The notes beneath the pieces are model-generated. The model did not search any database and had not been told where the DNA came from. It saw nothing but the letters and a program-made list of their open reading frames with translations. Source: Sphingomonas sp. PP-CC-1A-547 (GTDB lineage: Bacteria; Pseudomonadota; Alphaproteobacteria; Sphingomonadales; Sphingomonadaceae). Taken from it: a stretch of 64,000 nucleotides of DNA. Where the stretch lies: assembly GCF_003610375.1 (NCBI RefSeq), contig NZ_RAPZ01000014.1, forward strand, positions 1 through 64,000. Reading direction: 5' to 3'. Of this stretch, positions 7,290 to 17,510 are shown one piece after another. Each line of letters starts with the position of its first letter. Positions within the stretch are counted from its first letter, which is position 1. The position numbers and the translations under genes were made by a program.

Positions 7290-9488
7290 TCACCGCGACC
7301 GCGATCCCCCCATCCGCATTTTCTGGCTCTTGCCGTAACGCGTTTTCCGCGTGCCGGGCTTGCCCTCGTTCGAACGTCCCATGACCGGCGCCTTCTGCTG
7401 GTCGACCGGCAGGCCCAGTTCCTCGTTCTCCAACTGCCGGATCTCGTCGCGAAGTCGCCCGGCGGTCTCGAACTCGAGATCGCTAGCAGCCTTGCGCATC
7501 TGCTTTTCGAGGTCCTCGATATACGCGCGCAGGTTGTGGCCGACCATGTGCGGGCGGTCCTCGTCGATCGGGATCGTCACCTGATCCTGGCTCGCCACGT
7601 GCGCGATGATGTCGCCGATGTTGCGGCGGATCGTCGTCGGGGTGATGCCGTGTTCGGTGTTGTACGCGACCTGTTTCTCGCGGCGGCGCGACGTCTCGTT
7701 CATCGCGCGTTCCATGGATCCGGTGACGCGGTCGGCGTACAGGATCACGCGGCCGTCGACGTTGCGTGCCGCGCGACCGATCGTCTGGATCAGCGACGTC
7801 TCGGAGCGCAGGAAGCCCTCCTTGTCCGCATCGAGGATCGCGACCAGCCCGCATTCGGGGATATCCAATCCCTCGCGCAACAGGTTGATGCCGATCAGCA
7901 CGTCGTACACGCCGAGCCGTAGGTCGCGGATCAGCTCGATGCGCTCCAGCGTCTCGACGTCGCTGTGCATGTAGCGGACCTTGATCCCCGCCTCGTGCAT
8001 GTACTCGGTCAGGTCCTCCGCCATCCGCTTGGTCAGCGTGGTGACGAGCGTGCGGTACCCCAGCGCCGTGGTCTTGCCGACCTCCACGATCAGGTCCTGG
8101 ACCTGTTCCTCAACCGGCTTGATCTCGACGGGCGGATCGATCAGCCCGGTCGGGCGAATGACCTGTTCGGCGAACACGCCGCCGGTCTGCTCCATCTCCC
8201 AGCTGCCAGGCGTCGCCGAGACATAGGTCGTCGGCGGGCGCATCGCGTCCCATTCGTTGAAGCGCAGCGGGCGGTTGTCGATCGCGGACGGCAGGCGGAA
8301 GCCATACTCCGCGAGCGTCAGTTTGCGACGGTGATCGCCGCGCGACATGCCGTTGATCTGGCCGATCGTGACGTGACTCTCGTCGACGAACAGCAAAGCG
8401 TTGTCCGGGAGATATTCGAACAAAGTGGGCGGAGGCTCGCCCGGCATGCGGCCGGTGAGGAAGCGCGAGTAATTCTCGATCCCCGCGCAGGAGCCGGTCG
8501 CCGCGATCATCTCAAGATCGAAGTTCGTCCGCTGCTCAAGCCGCTGCGCCTCCAGCAGCTTGCCTTCCAGCACCAGTTCCTTGAGCCGCTCCGCCAGCTC
8601 GTGCTTGATCGCCTCGCCCGCCTGCTTGAGCGTCGGGCCGGGGGTCACGTAATGCGAGTTCGCGTACACGCGCACCGAGTTCAGCGACGCGACCTTCTTG
8701 CCGGTCAGCGGATCGAACTCGATGATCTCCTCGATATCGTCGCCGAAGAACGAGATGCGCCATGCGCTGTCCTCGTAATGCGACGGGAAGATCTCGAGCG
8801 TGTCGCCCTTCACGCGAAAATTGCCGCGCTGGAACGCTGCGTCGTTGCGCTTGTACTGGAGCGCGACGAGTTTGCGTACGATCTCGCGCTGGTCGACGGT
8901 CGTGCCCTTCTTGAGGTCGAAGATCATCGCCGAATAGGTCTCGACCGAGCCGATGCCGTACAGGCACGACACCGACGCGACGATGATGACGTCGTCGCGT
9001 TCGAGCAGTGCACGGGTGGCGGAATGCCGCATCCGGTCGATCGACTCGTTGGTCGACGACTCCTTCTCGATGTAGGTGTCCGACCGCGCGACATACGCCT
9101 CGGGCTGGTAATAATCGTAATAGCTGACGAAATATTCGACCGCGTTGTCCGGGAAGAAAGACTTCATCTCGCCGTACAGCTGCGCGGCGAGAATCTTGTT
9201 CGGCGCGAGGATCAGCGCGGGGCGCTGGACGCGGTTGATGACGCTGGCCATCGTGAAGGTCTTGCCCGAGCCGGTGACGCCGAGCAGCACCTGATCCTTC
9301 TCGCCGTCGCCGATCGCGGAGACGAGTTCGGCGATCGCGGTGGGCTGGTCGCCTGCGGGTTCGTACTCGCTGACGAGGTTGAACCGCTTGCCGCCCTCGA
9401 CCTTGTCTGGGCGCGCGGTCGGGCGGTGCGGGACGAAGCTTTCGCCGGTTTCGGGCTCGGCGAGGCTGGTGCGGATCTGAATGGCCAT
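7290..9488 (-). CDS. uvrB: Excinuclease ABC subunit B (UvrB)
   Basis: 732-residue DNA damage recognition helicase of nucleotide excision repair, which receives damage from UvrA and recruits UvrC. Walker A GVTGSGKT is at residues 70-77. The beta-hairpin [11 protein letters not shown] holds the lesion strand, and helicase motifs follow through [11 protein letters not shown]-terminal UVR domain ([28 protein letters not shown]) is the UvrC contact. About 25 extra N-terminal residues and a basic tail make it longer than the E. coli protein, as is common in alphaproteobacteria. Monocistronic. Confidence 0.97.
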   Translation of the reverse strand: MAIQIRTSLAEPETGESFVPHRPTARPDKVEGGKRFNLVSEYEPAGDQPTAIAELVSAIGDGEKDQVLLGVTGSGKTFTMASVINRVQRPALILAPNKILAAQLYGEMKSFFPDNAVEYFVSYYDYYQPEAYVARSDTYIEKESSTNESIDRMRHSATRALLERDDVIIVASVSCLYGIGSVETYSAMIFDLKKGTTVDQREIVRKLVALQYKRNDAAFQRGNFRVKGDTLEIFPSHYEDSAWRISFFGDDIEEIIEFDPLTGKKVASLNSVRVYANSHYVTPGPTLKQAGEAIKHELAERLKELVLEGKLLEAQRLEQRTNFDLEMIAATGSCAGIENYSRFLTGRMPGEPPPTLFEYLPDNALLFVDESHVTIGQINGMSRGDHRRKLTLAEYGFRLPSAIDNRPLRFNEWDAMRPPTTYVSATPGSWEMEQTGGVFAEQVIRPTGLIDPPVEIKPVEEQVQDLIVEVGKTTALGYRTLVTTLTKRMAEDLTEYMHEAGIKVRYMHSDVETLERIELIRDLRLGVYDVLIGINLLREGLDIPECGLVAILDADKEGFLRSETSLIQTIGRAARNVDGRVILYADRVTGSMERAMNETSRRREKQVAYNTEHGITPTTIRRNIGDIIAHVASQDQVTIPIDEDRPHMVGHNLRAYIEDLEKQMRKAASDLEFETAGRLRDEIRQLENEELGLPVDQQKAPVMGRSNEGKPGTRKTRYGKSQKMRMGGSRSR

Positions 9489-9654
9489 CGAGGGGGAATA
9501 TGGGGAACATGGCCTAAGTCGGCAACGGCCACGGGACCTGTTTGGCCGATGCCAAGTTTAGCTGTTGTTGACCCGTCCGGCTCGCGCCCATAATGCGACC
9601 GTTTCGCAAGCCATCGATCCGCCAGCGCCCGCGCGTAGGCCAAGGAATAGACGC

Positions 9655-10485
9655 ATGACCGCCCCGACCGTCGAAGCAACCCGCGCGCCCGCGCTGATCC
9701 CCGAGACCCCCGCGTTCCTCAACGCCAAGGTGCTGTGGGTGCGTCACTGGAACGAACATCTGTTCAGCTTCGCGATCGAGCGGCCATCGACCTTCCGCTT
9801 CCGCTCGGGCGAGTTCGTGATGATCGGTCTTCCGCAGGAAGGCGGCAAGCCGATCATGCGCGCCTATTCGATCGCCAGTCCGCATTATTCGGAGGAGCTC
9901 GAGTTCCTGTCGATCAAGGTCGAGGATGGCCCGCTGACCTCGAAGCTCCAGCTGATCCAGCCCGGCGACGAAGTGTATCTCGGCAAGAAGCCGACGGGCA
10001 CGCTGGTGCTAGACGCGCTGCTCCCGGGGAAGCGCCTGTTCATGTTCTCGACCGGCACCGGCCTCGCGCCGTTCCTCAGCCTGATGCGCGATCCCGACGT
10101 CTATGCTGCGTACGAGCAGGTGATCGTCGTGCACAGCGTGCGCCGCGTAAGCGATCTCGCCTATCACGACGAGATGGTCGGTTTGCTGGCGGAGGATCCG
10201 CTGATCGCCGACGAGGCGCAGACGCAGTTCCACTACATCCCGACCGTGACGCGCGAGCCGTTCCGCACCACGCGGCGGATCGGTGCGCTGATCGAGGATG
10301 CGTCGCTGTTCGGCCACCCGGTCCGCGGCGATCAGAAGCTTAATCCCGAAACCGACCGCGCGATGCTGTGCGGCTCGACCGAGATGATCAAGGAATTCGC
10401 GGTGATGCTCGAGGCGCAGGGCTTCGAGGAGGGCGCGAATTCGAAGCCGGGTACGTTCGTGATCGAGCGCGCTTTCGTCGGCTGA
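9655..10485 (+). CDS. fpr: Ferredoxin/flavodoxin-NADP+ reductase
   Basis: 276-residue FAD enzyme moving electrons between NADPH and ferredoxin or flavodoxin. The FAD-binding motif MRAYSIASP (RxYS) is near residue 65, with pyridine nucleotide site STGTGLAPFLSLMRDP and C-terminal FVIERAFVG. In bacterial FPRs the C-terminal residues stack near the flavin. Start at 9655 with AAGGAAT upstream; the open frame to 9565 has no signal. Possible roles are redox supply for Fe-S assembly, oxidative stress defence or P450s. Confidence 0.93.
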   Translation: MTAPTVEATRAPALIPETPAFLNAKVLWVRHWNEHLFSFAIERPSTFRFRSGEFVMIGLPQEGGKPIMRAYSIASPHYSEELEFLSIKVEDGPLTSKLQLIQPGDEVYLGKKPTGTLVLDALLPGKRLFMFSTGTGLAPFLSLMRDPDVYAAYEQVIVVHSVRRVSDLAYHDEMVGLLAEDPLIADEAQTQFHYIPTVTREPFRTTRRIGALIEDASLFGHPVRGDQKLNPETDRAMLCGSTEMIKEFAVMLEAQGFEEGANSKPGTFVIERAFVG

Positions 10486-10500
10486 TGGCGTTGCGCTTTG

Positions 10501-10592
10501 GGTTCCCCCGCGAACGCGGGGGCCCAGGGATTACTGCACCGTCGCATGCCGGGAGGGTTCGGGCCTGGGCCCCCGCCTTCGCGGGGGGACAG
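10501..10592. repeat. Palindromic repeat family A, wide-loop variant
   Basis: Inverted arms CCCCCGCGAACGCGGGGGCCCAG and CTGGGCCCCCGCCTTCGCGGGGG are separated by about 40 bp instead of the usual tight centre. The element fills the gap between the reductase and the VOC gene. Confidence 0.85.
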
Positions 10593-10652
10593 CTAGTTGC
10601 GTCCCCCGCGTAACCCGCCGATATCGCTCCTTATTCATAAGAGGAGAGACCC

Positions 10653-11039
10653 ATGATCGGTTACGCGACGCTCGGCACCAACGACATCGACTCAGCGCTT
10701 GCGTTCTACGATGCGCTATTTGCGACGGTGGGCGGCAAGCGCCTCATGCAAATGCCCGACGCCCGCCAGCTCACCTTCTACGGCGCGGGCCCCGACAAGC
10801 CGATGCTGGTGATCGGCAAACCCTATGACGGCGCGGCCGCCACCGCGGGCAATGGTACGATGGTCGCGCTAGCGGCGGATTCGCGCGAGCAGGTCGACCA
10901 GGTCTACGCCAAGGCGATCGAACTCGGCGGCGCGGACGAAGGCGCTGCCGGCACGCGTGGACCCGAGGAGATGGGCTTCTACGGCGCGTATTTCCGCGAT
11001 CCCGACGGCAACAAGCTCTGCGTATTCAAGATGGGGTGA
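10653..11039 (+). CDS. VOC (glyoxalase/bleomycin resistance) family protein
   Basis: 128 residues, with two beta-alpha-beta-beta-beta modules. It starts MIGYATLGTNDIDSALAFYDALF, typical of the vicinal oxygen chelate superfamily, and ends with FYGAYFRDPDGNKLCVFKMG. Good ribosome binding site (AAGAGGAGA). Family members bind a divalent metal and act as lyases, dioxygenases or resistance proteins. The substrate cannot be read from sequence, and the neighbours do not help. Confidence 0.9.
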   Translation: MIGYATLGTNDIDSALAFYDALFATVGGKRLMQMPDARQLTFYGAGPDKPMLVIGKPYDGAAATAGNGTMVALAADSREQVDQVYAKAIELGGADEGAAGTRGPEEMGFYGAYFRDPDGNKLCVFKMG

Positions 11040-11093
11040 AGCGCCCCCGGTCACTCCGGCAGTGTTCGGCACCTATCGCGTCCTAGCAGGTAC

Positions 11094-11287
11094 ACCTCCC
11101 CGGCGAAGGCCGGGGCCTAGTTGGGGAACGTCGCTAACTGAACGCCGTCTTTCGTTACTTCGACCTTCCAACTGGGCCCCGGCCTTCGCGGGGGTGGTAG
11201 TGTGCAGATTCGGCGTTACTCTTCTCTCTCGTTGTTCTCCCGCGAAGGCGGGAGCCCAGTCTGGATCCCCGCCTTCGCGGGGAAACA
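11094..11287. repeat. Repeat pair B + A
   Basis: Family B (11094-11199) has arms CTCCCCGGCGAAGGCCGGGGCC and GGGCCCCGGCCTTCGCGGGGG around a variable 60-bp middle that contains GACGTC-type blocks (ACGTCGCTAAC...CGTTACTTCGACC). Family A (11233-11287) follows 33 bp later. The pair sits between two convergent genes; nothing else is seen in 11040-11340. Confidence 0.9.
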
Positions 11288-11340
11288 GGCTTACTCGCTC
11301 GAAGAGAATACACGTCGAACAGCCCGAGGTGATCGAAAAT

Positions 11341-12519
11341 CTAGCGTAAAGCCCGAACCGCCGGCGTATCGAGACACTTTAGCAGCGCCTCCCGCGACAT
11401 CGTCACACCCGCCGCCGGCTTCACATACCCCGCAACCTCCGTTGGCCGCCCGAGCGTCACCGGCGCAAACCCAGTCTGCCCCGTACACCGCATCGCCGCC
11501 GCGAGCAGCTTCGGCGGCGTGTCATACCCTTCGAACGACAGCCGAAACGTTCCCCAGTGGATCGGGATCCCGTGTGCCGCGCCTAGCCGTCGATAGACCT
11601 CGACGGCGTCGACCGGCCCAATATGGCTGCCCGACTCCATCTGCCCATCGACGAACCGGAACGCACCGATCGGGATCAGCGCCAGCCGGACCGGCCCGAG
11701 CGCCGCCGCTTCGACCGGCCATTGGCCGTCACCCATCCCGGTATCGCCCGCAAAGAACACGTTCCCGCCCGGCAGCGTCACGACGAAGCTCGACCACAGC
11801 GCGCGATTGCGATCGGTGAACCAGCGGCTGCCCCAATGATGGTTTAGCGTCACGGTGACAGCAACGCCTGGCTTGATCGCCACCCGCTGCCCCCAGTCGA
11901 GCGCGGTCGCCTCCGCACCGGTCTGGCCGATCACGCTGTCGTTGCCCAAGCTGGTGACGATCCGCGGCCGATCGCGCTCCCAAAGTCGTTTCAGCGTCGC
12001 CTCGTCGAGATGATCGTAATGATTGTGGCTGACCAGAACGACGTCGATCTTCGGCAACGCATCGAACGCGATCCCCGGCGCGGCGACACGACGCGGACCC
12101 GTGCCGAGCGGCCCGGCCTTCTCCGCCCAGACCGGATCGGTGAGGATGTTGAGCCCCTGCGTCTGGATCAGCACGCTGGCATGGCCGACCCACGTCACGA
12201 CCATCCGCTCGCCCTCGACGCGGGCGGGCGGCGCGATGCGGTTCACCGCGACCGACTTGGGCCACGCAGGCCGGCCATCGCTGCCGGTGAAATACTTCCA
12301 GAAGAAGCTCGCCCGACCACCGCCGCTGCCCTTGGGCTGGATCTGCTTGATATCCGCGTCGCCGTCAGGATTGAAGAACCGCGAACCGTCGAAATGGCTC
12401 GACGTCGACCCACGATAATAGATCCGGTCGAGGAATTGCGGCACGATCGTCACGATCAGCGCACCGATCACGACCAGCAACAGGATGGCACCGCCGACGA
12501 TCTTCAATAGTCTCGTCAC
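11341..12519 (-). CDS. MBL-fold hydrolase, NAPE-PLD-like
   Basis: 392 residues. One N-terminal membrane segment (about residues 5-27) is followed by a metallo-beta-lactamase domain. The metal-binding motif is SHNHYDHLD (H-x-H-x-D-H), with GHAS earlier and GDTGMGDG later supplying further ligands. The overall pattern (VTWVGHASVLIQTQGLNILTDPVW) matches the UlaG/NAPE-phospholipase D branch. Such proteins are zinc phosphodiesterases or lactonases; here the enzyme is probably periplasmic and membrane-tethered. The substrate is unknown. Confidence 0.88.
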   Translation of the reverse strand: MTRLLKIVGGAILLLVVIGALIVTIVPQFLDRIYYRGSTSSHFDGSRFFNPDGDADIKQIQPKGSGGGRASFFWKYFTGSDGRPAWPKSVAVNRIAPPARVEGERMVVTWVGHASVLIQTQGLNILTDPVWAEKAGPLGTGPRRVAAPGIAFDALPKIDVVLVSHNHYDHLDEATLKRLWERDRPRIVTSLGNDSVIGQTGAEATALDWGQRVAIKPGVAVTVTLNHHWGSRWFTDRNRALWSSFVVTLPGGNVFFAGDTGMGDGQWPVEAAALGPVRLALIPIGAFRFVDGQMESGSHIGPVDAVEVYRRLGAAHGIPIHWGTFRLSFEGYDTPPKLLAAAMRCTGQTGFAPVTLGRPTEVAGYVKPAAGVTMSREALLKCLDTPAVRALR

Positions 12520-12581
12520 GGCGTTCCTGTCTGCACGGGATTGGATGTCGCCCTAACGCACGCTGGCGATCATCGTTCAGA

Positions 12582-13004
12582 TCAAGCGCGCAATGCGGTC
12601 CGCCGCGCGAAATTCCGCCGCGCGAAATTCCATTGCCACAGCATCAGCAACGGCACGACGATCGTCTCCATGCCCAAGCCAAGGACATGACCCTGCGATG
12701 GCACGCCGACCGCGATCAACGATATAAGCCGTGATACGCCCCCGACGAAGATCAGCCCGCCGAGCAGCCGGAACCGCGGTCCCTTGCGCTCGATATTCGG
12801 GATGCAGCTGACGAACCCGAGCCCGGTCGCGAAGAATATCCCCGAGATATACCGGAAATGGCTGTCGAGATCCCTCGGCACATCGGCCAGATGCCCGAAT
12901 GGCGCAGGTCCGTGCAGGACGCCCTGGCCGCCGACGATCAGCGGCAACAGGCACGCCACCGCAATCACGGCCTGCAACAGGCGCTTCTCGATCGAGCTGG
13001 TCAT
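12582..13004 (-). CDS. DUF4345-type membrane protein
   Basis: 140 residues with about four hydrophobic segments (residues 8-25, 50-65, 78-98 and 108-122). The sequence HFRYISGIFFATGLGF resembles DUF4345. It starts within the stop of the DUF2721 gene (ATGA overlap), so the two are co-translated. The end RRNFARRTALRA is basic and cytoplasmic. Function unknown. Confidence 0.82.
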   Translation of the reverse strand: MTSSIEKRLLQAVIAVACLLPLIVGGQGVLHGPAPFGHLADVPRDLDSHFRYISGIFFATGLGFVSCIPNIERKGPRFRLLGGLIFVGGVSRLISLIAVGVPSQGHVLGLGMETIVVPLLMLWQWNFARRNFARRTALRA

Positions 13005-13459
13005 GGCAAGGGCCTCAGCAATTCTGGGCGGATACGAAATGCGCGGAGCGAAATCCGCACCTCGAAGATGAACGAGATCAGCGCCGCGATCAGCAGGATC
13101 ATCGCCAGGATGAAGCACACCGCGACGTAGGTCCCGAAGTGCAGCTTCGCGAGTTCGGCGATGAACAGCAGCGCGATCAGGATACACGTCATGATCGCAC
13201 TGGAGACCGCGAGGAACAGCGCAGCGTTGATGATCGTCATCCGGCGGTCGAGCAGGCGCAGTTCCCAGACGAAGCGGACATGCTCTGGCCCGGTGCTGCT
13301 CGCGTGCAAATGTTCCAGTTTCCGCGCGCGGTCGATCACTCGAGACAGGCGGCCGGCCAGCACGTTGAGCAACTGGCCGATACCCGCCAGCATGAACACG
13401 GGCGCTAGCGAAAGCTGGATCGTCTGGGCGATCGTCGAGACGGCGGGGATCGTCGGCAT
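13001..13459 (-). CDS. DUF2721-type membrane protein
   Basis: 152 residues. Hydrophobic helices lie at about residues 14-35, 75-100 and 110-133, with a charged loop between the first two (RLSRVIDRARKLEH..RRMTIINAALF). This pattern is typical of the DUF2721 family. It overlaps the DUF4345 gene downstream by 4 bp, forming a two-gene unit. Function unknown; a paired membrane complex is conceivable. Confidence 0.82.
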   Translation of the reverse strand: MPTIPAVSTIAQTIQLSLAPVFMLAGIGQLLNVLAGRLSRVIDRARKLEHLHASSTGPEHVRFVWELRLLDRRMTIINAALFLAVSSAIMTCILIALLFIAELAKLHFGTYVAVCFILAMILLIAALISFIFEVRISLRAFRIRPELLRPLP

Positions 13460-13570
13460 GCGGGCACCATGTGGTAAAACGCGCTCGATAGGAAGAACGC
13501 GCGTACCGCATGGCGCCGCAATTACAGCGGCTTGCCGCTGCTTGCCTCGCGCAGGCCTCCAGGACGGCGG

Positions 13571-15889
13571 TCAGAAGTCCTTGCGCAGCAGCAGCCCGGC
13601 ATAGCGCTTGTCGTCGCGCGGCACGAACCGCACCGTGCCCGCAAACGTGCCCGCGGTGAGGAACGACGAATAGGACGTGTTCGTCAGGTTCTTCACATAC
13701 GCGCGCAGCTGCCAGCCGGAGGTATCGCTCAGCACCGCGACGCTCGCGTTCCAGATCGCGTAGGATGGCTGGACCGTGCTCGGCGTCTCGGCGAGCGAAT
13801 ATTGCACCTTGCTGCTGAACGTCACGTCGGTCTGCAACTCAAGCGCCAGCGTGTCGGTCAGCCCGAACTTGTACGCCGCATTCTCGTACAACTTGATCTT
13901 CGGCGCATAGGGGAGCGGCTGGCCGTTGATGTTGCAGCTCGTCGGCGCGCCGGTCGGGCAGAGGAAGTTGCGCACCGTCGCGTCGGTATAGGCGGCGGAG
14001 ATGTCGAGCGTCAGGCCCTTGGTCGGGCGCAAGGTCACATCCGCCTCGACCCCGCGCGAGCGGACCGATCCGGCGTTGATCAGCCGGCTGACCTGCGCCC
14101 CCGCGACGACGTCGTTGAAGCTCGCCTGATACCCGTCGAAATTGGTCGTGAACGCCGCCAGACTGTAGCTCAGCGCACGGTTCGCAGTGCTGCCCTTCAG
14201 CCCGATCTCATAGGAATTGGACGTCTCCGGGCTCAACGGCACTTCGTCGAGCGGCGTCGTCGCGTTGAGCGAGCGCATGTTGAAATACACGTTGTACGCC
14301 GGGCCCTTATAGCCGTGCGAATAGGTGAAATAGGTCTGCGCATGCTCGCCGAGATCGTACTGGAGCCCGAGGCGATAGCTGTCGCCGCGCTTGTCGATCC
14401 CGCCGGTCGCGTTGTGATAGGCGCGAACGCCGGGCCGATCGAGCGCCGCCGCGCCGGTGTTGAGCGGATCCGCGGTCGACGTGCGGACGTGGTAGAAATC
14501 CAGGCTGTCCCAGGTCGAGCGATAGCCCGCGATACCGCGGAATTTCGGCGTGAAATTGACGTTGGCCTCACCGAACAGCGCGTAATTGTCGTTGGTGATG
14601 CCGTAGTTTGCAACGCCCGTGGTCGTCGTTTGCGCGCCGCCGGCCGCGAGCGACGTCAGCGTGCGCTGATACTGCTCGTCGGTCGTCGCGTGCAAATAAT
14701 AGGCGCCGACGACGTAGTCGATGAGGCCACCCTTGGGCGACGTCAGCCGCAGTTCCTCGGAGAATTGCTTGGTGTTGACGCTGCCCGCATCCTGGCCCGA
14801 CGGAAACGCGGTCGAGAGCGCGGCGACGCTGTCGTAATCCTGGCGCTGGTTGTTCAGCCATTGCCGCCAACCGGTGATCGAGGTGATGTGATAGTCGCCG
14901 AGCGCGAGTTCGCCGGTGAACGACCCGCCGTAATTCTCGTCCTTCACGTCGGTGATCGAGTTGTTGTTGGTCCGGCGATTGCTCGGCCCCGCGACGATCC
15001 CGCTAGCGCCCAGCGCGGCGGCGAGGTCGGGTGAATTGGTGACGACACCGGTCGGATAGGCGGTGCGGCTGGTGGCGGCATAGACGCTGGTCGGGGTGGT
15101 ATCGTGCGAGTTGAGATAGTCGCCGATGATCGTGAACTTCAGGTCGTCGGACGGCGTGACGACCAGCTTGCCGCGCGCGCCGTAGCGCCGGTAGCCGTTG
15201 ACGTCCTGATTACGCGCGACGTTGCGGACGTTGCCCTTATAGTCGTCGTACAGGCCGCCGATCAGCGCCTGTACCTTGCCGGGGACGAGCGCGCCCGAGA
15301 TGCCGGCCTTGATTCGGTATTCCTCATCAGATGTGATGCCCGCCTCGCCGAACGCGCGGAACTCGTCGGTCGGGTTGCGCGTGACGATGTTGACGACGCC
15401 CGCCGAGGCGTTCTTGCCGAACAACGTGCCCTGCGGTCCGCGCAACACCTCGATCCGCTCGACTTCGCCGAGATCGAGCGTCGACTGGCCCGGGCGAGTC
15501 AGGACGACGCCATCGAGCACGGTCGACACCGATGGCTCGACGCCGGGCGAGGTCGTGATCGTGCCGACGCCGCGGATGAAGATCGTGCGATCCTTGTTCG
15601 ACGCGCCGCTGCGGAAGCCGACCGACGGGATCGTAGCGGCGATGTTCTCGACCGTGTTCAACTGGCGCTCGGCGAGCGACTGGCCGCTGACCGCGGTGAT
15701 CGCGATCGGCACCGACTGGAGCGTCTCGTTGCGATAGCGCGCGGTGACGATCACCTCGTCGCTCTGCGCCGCCGGGGTGGGGGCGGGGACGGGTGCGGGC
15801 GCTTCCTGCGCGAAGGCCGGCATGGCGAGCGCGGCCAAGGCGGTGCCGGCGAGTAGCGCGAGACTGCGCTGGGTGCGTGGATAGAGCAT
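13571..15889 (-). CDS. TonB-dependent outer-membrane receptor
   Basis: 772 residues from the ATG at 15889 (ribosome binding site GGGAGGG). The frame runs far upstream, but only this start gives a signal peptide (..LALLAGTALAALAMPAFA). A Pro/Ala linker and TonB box DEVIVTA are followed by the plug domain (SVPIAITAVSGQ..VLRGPQGTLFGKNASAGVVNI). A 22-strand barrel then ends in the expected C-terminal aromatic (LLRKDF). These receptors import large or scarce solutes such as glycans, siderophores or vitamins. The next gene upstream on the same strand is an MFS importer. No Fur-like site was seen, so a carbohydrate ligand fits the context better; this is inference. Confidence 0.92.
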   Translation of the reverse strand: MLYPRTQRSLALLAGTALAALAMPAFAQEAPAPVPAPTPAAQSDEVIVTARYRNETLQSVPIAITAVSGQSLAERQLNTVENIAATIPSVGFRSGASNKDRTIFIRGVGTITTSPGVEPSVSTVLDGVVLTRPGQSTLDLGEVERIEVLRGPQGTLFGKNASAGVVNIVTRNPTDEFRAFGEAGITSDEEYRIKAGISGALVPGKVQALIGGLYDDYKGNVRNVARNQDVNGYRRYGARGKLVVTPSDDLKFTIIGDYLNSHDTTPTSVYAATSRTAYPTGVVTNSPDLAAALGASGIVAGPSNRRTNNNSITDVKDENYGGSFTGELALGDYHITSITGWRQWLNNQRQDYDSVAALSTAFPSGQDAGSVNTKQFSEELRLTSPKGGLIDYVVGAYYLHATTDEQYQRTLTSLAAGGAQTTTTGVANYGITNDNYALFGEANVNFTPKFRGIAGYRSTWDSLDFYHVRTSTADPLNTGAAALDRPGVRAYHNATGGIDKRGDSYRLGLQYDLGEHAQTYFTYSHGYKGPAYNVYFNMRSLNATTPLDEVPLSPETSNSYEIGLKGSTANRALSYSLAAFTTNFDGYQASFNDVVAGAQVSRLINAGSVRSRGVEADVTLRPTKGLTLDISAAYTDATVRNFLCPTGAPTSCNINGQPLPYAPKIKLYENAAYKFGLTDTLALELQTDVTFSSKVQYSLAETPSTVQPSYAIWNASVAVLSDTSGWQLRAYVKNLTNTSYSSFLTAGTFAGTVRFVPRDDKRYAGLLLRKDF

Positions 15890-15975
15890 GGTTTCCCTCC
15901 CGAAATGATAGCGTCTTTTAATTCCCATTCTAGCGATGGGTATAAAGAACGGCATTGCGCCGCTTCGTGTCAGCT

Positions 15976-17223
15976 TTAGCGCGCCTCGATCGGTCGCAGC
16001 GTCGGCAACAGCAGCTGGATCCATCCGACCGCGAGCAGGTAAGACACGCTCGCGAACAGGAATAACGGGAGATATCCAAGGCCTGCGGTAAGCACGAGCC
16101 CCGCGACCTTGGCGATCACCATCCCCCCGACATTGCCGCTGAACGACCCGAACGCGGTCACGCGACCGAGCTTGTCCTGTGGCACGACGTCGGCGATCAG
16201 CGCGAAGAGATTGGTCGAAAATGCCTGATGTGCCGCGAGCGTCAGTGCCATGAGCCCGATCGTGACCGCGTAATTGCCCGCGTAGAGCACCAGCGGGATC
16301 GGCAGCACGCAAAGCGCAGCCACCAGCAATATGCCTTTGCGCACCGCATTGACGCTGTAGCCCAGCCCCAGCAACCGCGTCGAAACGCCGCCGCCGAGCA
16401 ACGACCCGACCGCCGCGCCACCATACGCAATGGCGAGCGGCACGCCGAGCGCGACGCCGGTCAGGCCGTATTGCCGGTGGAAGAAGTCGGGCAACCAGAA
16501 CAGCAGCAACCACCACGTCGCGTCCGACAGGATCTTGGCGACCGCGATCGCCCAGGTCTGGCGGTTGCGCAGGATCGGGCCGTACTCGGTGAGGGGAGCG
16601 GTATCCGTCTCGACCGGACGGGGCGGGGAGAAGGTCACGCGCCGTGTCGCGACCAGCCATACCGCAGCCCAGACGAGCCCTAGAGCGCCCGCCGCGACGA
16701 ACGTCCCGCGCCACCCGACCAGCAGCGCTACGCCCGGGATCGCCAGCGGTGCCAGGATCGCGCCGATGCTGTTGGCGGCGTTGGTCGCGCCGAATCCGCT
16801 CGATCGCCAGTTCTTGGGCAGCACCGATGCGATCGTCTTGATCCCCGTCGGCGTCCCCATCGCCTCGGTCGCGCCGAGGCTGACGCGGATCATCACGAAC
16901 TCGGTCATCGACCGCGCCCAGCCATGCGCCATCGCCGCGATGCTCCACGCCGCGACGCCGATCGGGTTCGCCCATTTGACGCCGAGCTTGTCGACGATCC
17001 ACCCGGTGAACAGGAACGCGAACGCCGCGCCGCCCTGGAACCAGGCGGCGAGCGTGCCGTAGTCGTCATCGCTCCACCCGAGATCGGTGGCGATGATCGG
17101 CTTCAGGACGGAGATGATCTGGCGGTCGACGAGGTTGAGGATGCCGGCGGTGACGACAAGCGCGAACAACAGCGCGCGCGCACGGGCGCTGAGTTGCGCG
17201 ACGGTCTTGGTAGGCTTGGTCAT
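15976..17223 (-). CDS. MFS transporter, anion:cation symporter-like
   Basis: 415 residues with 12 predicted transmembrane helices. The sequence GILNLVDRQIISVLKPIIATDLGWSDDDYG at the N-terminus, and the motif-A region GWIVDKLGVKW, are like the ACS group that includes hexuronate and sugar-acid importers. It ends 86 bp before the TonB receptor start, so the two may be one transcript: outer-membrane then inner-membrane uptake. An acidic sugar (uronate, sulfosugar) is a reasonable but unproven substrate. Confidence 0.88.
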   Translation of the reverse strand: MTKPTKTVAQLSARARALLFALVVTAGILNLVDRQIISVLKPIIATDLGWSDDDYGTLAAWFQGGAAFAFLFTGWIVDKLGVKWANPIGVAAWSIAAMAHGWARSMTEFVMIRVSLGATEAMGTPTGIKTIASVLPKNWRSSGFGATNAANSIGAILAPLAIPGVALLVGWRGTFVAAGALGLVWAAVWLVATRRVTFSPPRPVETDTAPLTEYGPILRNRQTWAIAVAKILSDATWWLLLFWLPDFFHRQYGLTGVALGVPLAIAYGGAAVGSLLGGGVSTRLLGLGYSVNAVRKGILLVAALCVLPIPLVLYAGNYAVTIGLMALTLAAHQAFSTNLFALIADVVPQDKLGRVTAFGSFSGNVGGMVIAKVAGLVLTAGLGYLPLFLFASVSYLLAVGWIQLLLPTLRPIEAR

Positions 17224-17364
17224 ACGCGCTTAACATGGACGAGGCGCGCGCGGCGGCCAGCCAGTTTCTCTTCGTGGAGCCGGTTATTTGGTTGCAGGGG
17301 GGCGGACAGGCTGGCCCTCACTTCGCGGATTTGTTCGGAGATTATCTGATCAATCAAGCACGCT

Positions 17365-17468
17365 TGTTTCCCCGCGAAGGCGGGGATCCAGACTGGGCTC
17401 CCGCCTTCGCGCGCAGTCTCTAGTTACTGCGACTTTTCCAACTGGGCCCCGGCCTCCGCCGGGGTGGC
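17365..17468. repeat. Repeat pair A + half B
   Basis: Family A (17365-17416) has a damaged right arm (TTCGCGCGCAG). It is followed by only the right half of family B (17430-17468, CCAACTGGGCCCCGGCC..). The rest of the 287-bp gap between the MFS gene and the monooxygenase gene shows nothing further. Confidence 0.85.
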
Positions 17469-17510
17469 GCTACTGTGGGGTGGGTGCGTAATTAAACCGC
17501 CGGTGACCAA

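Noticed and set aside
7965..9593. 542-codon plus-strand ORF across uvrB
   Set aside because: Antisense shadow of uvrB; Arg/Asp/Val-rich composition typical of the reverse frame of GC-rich genes, with no motif.
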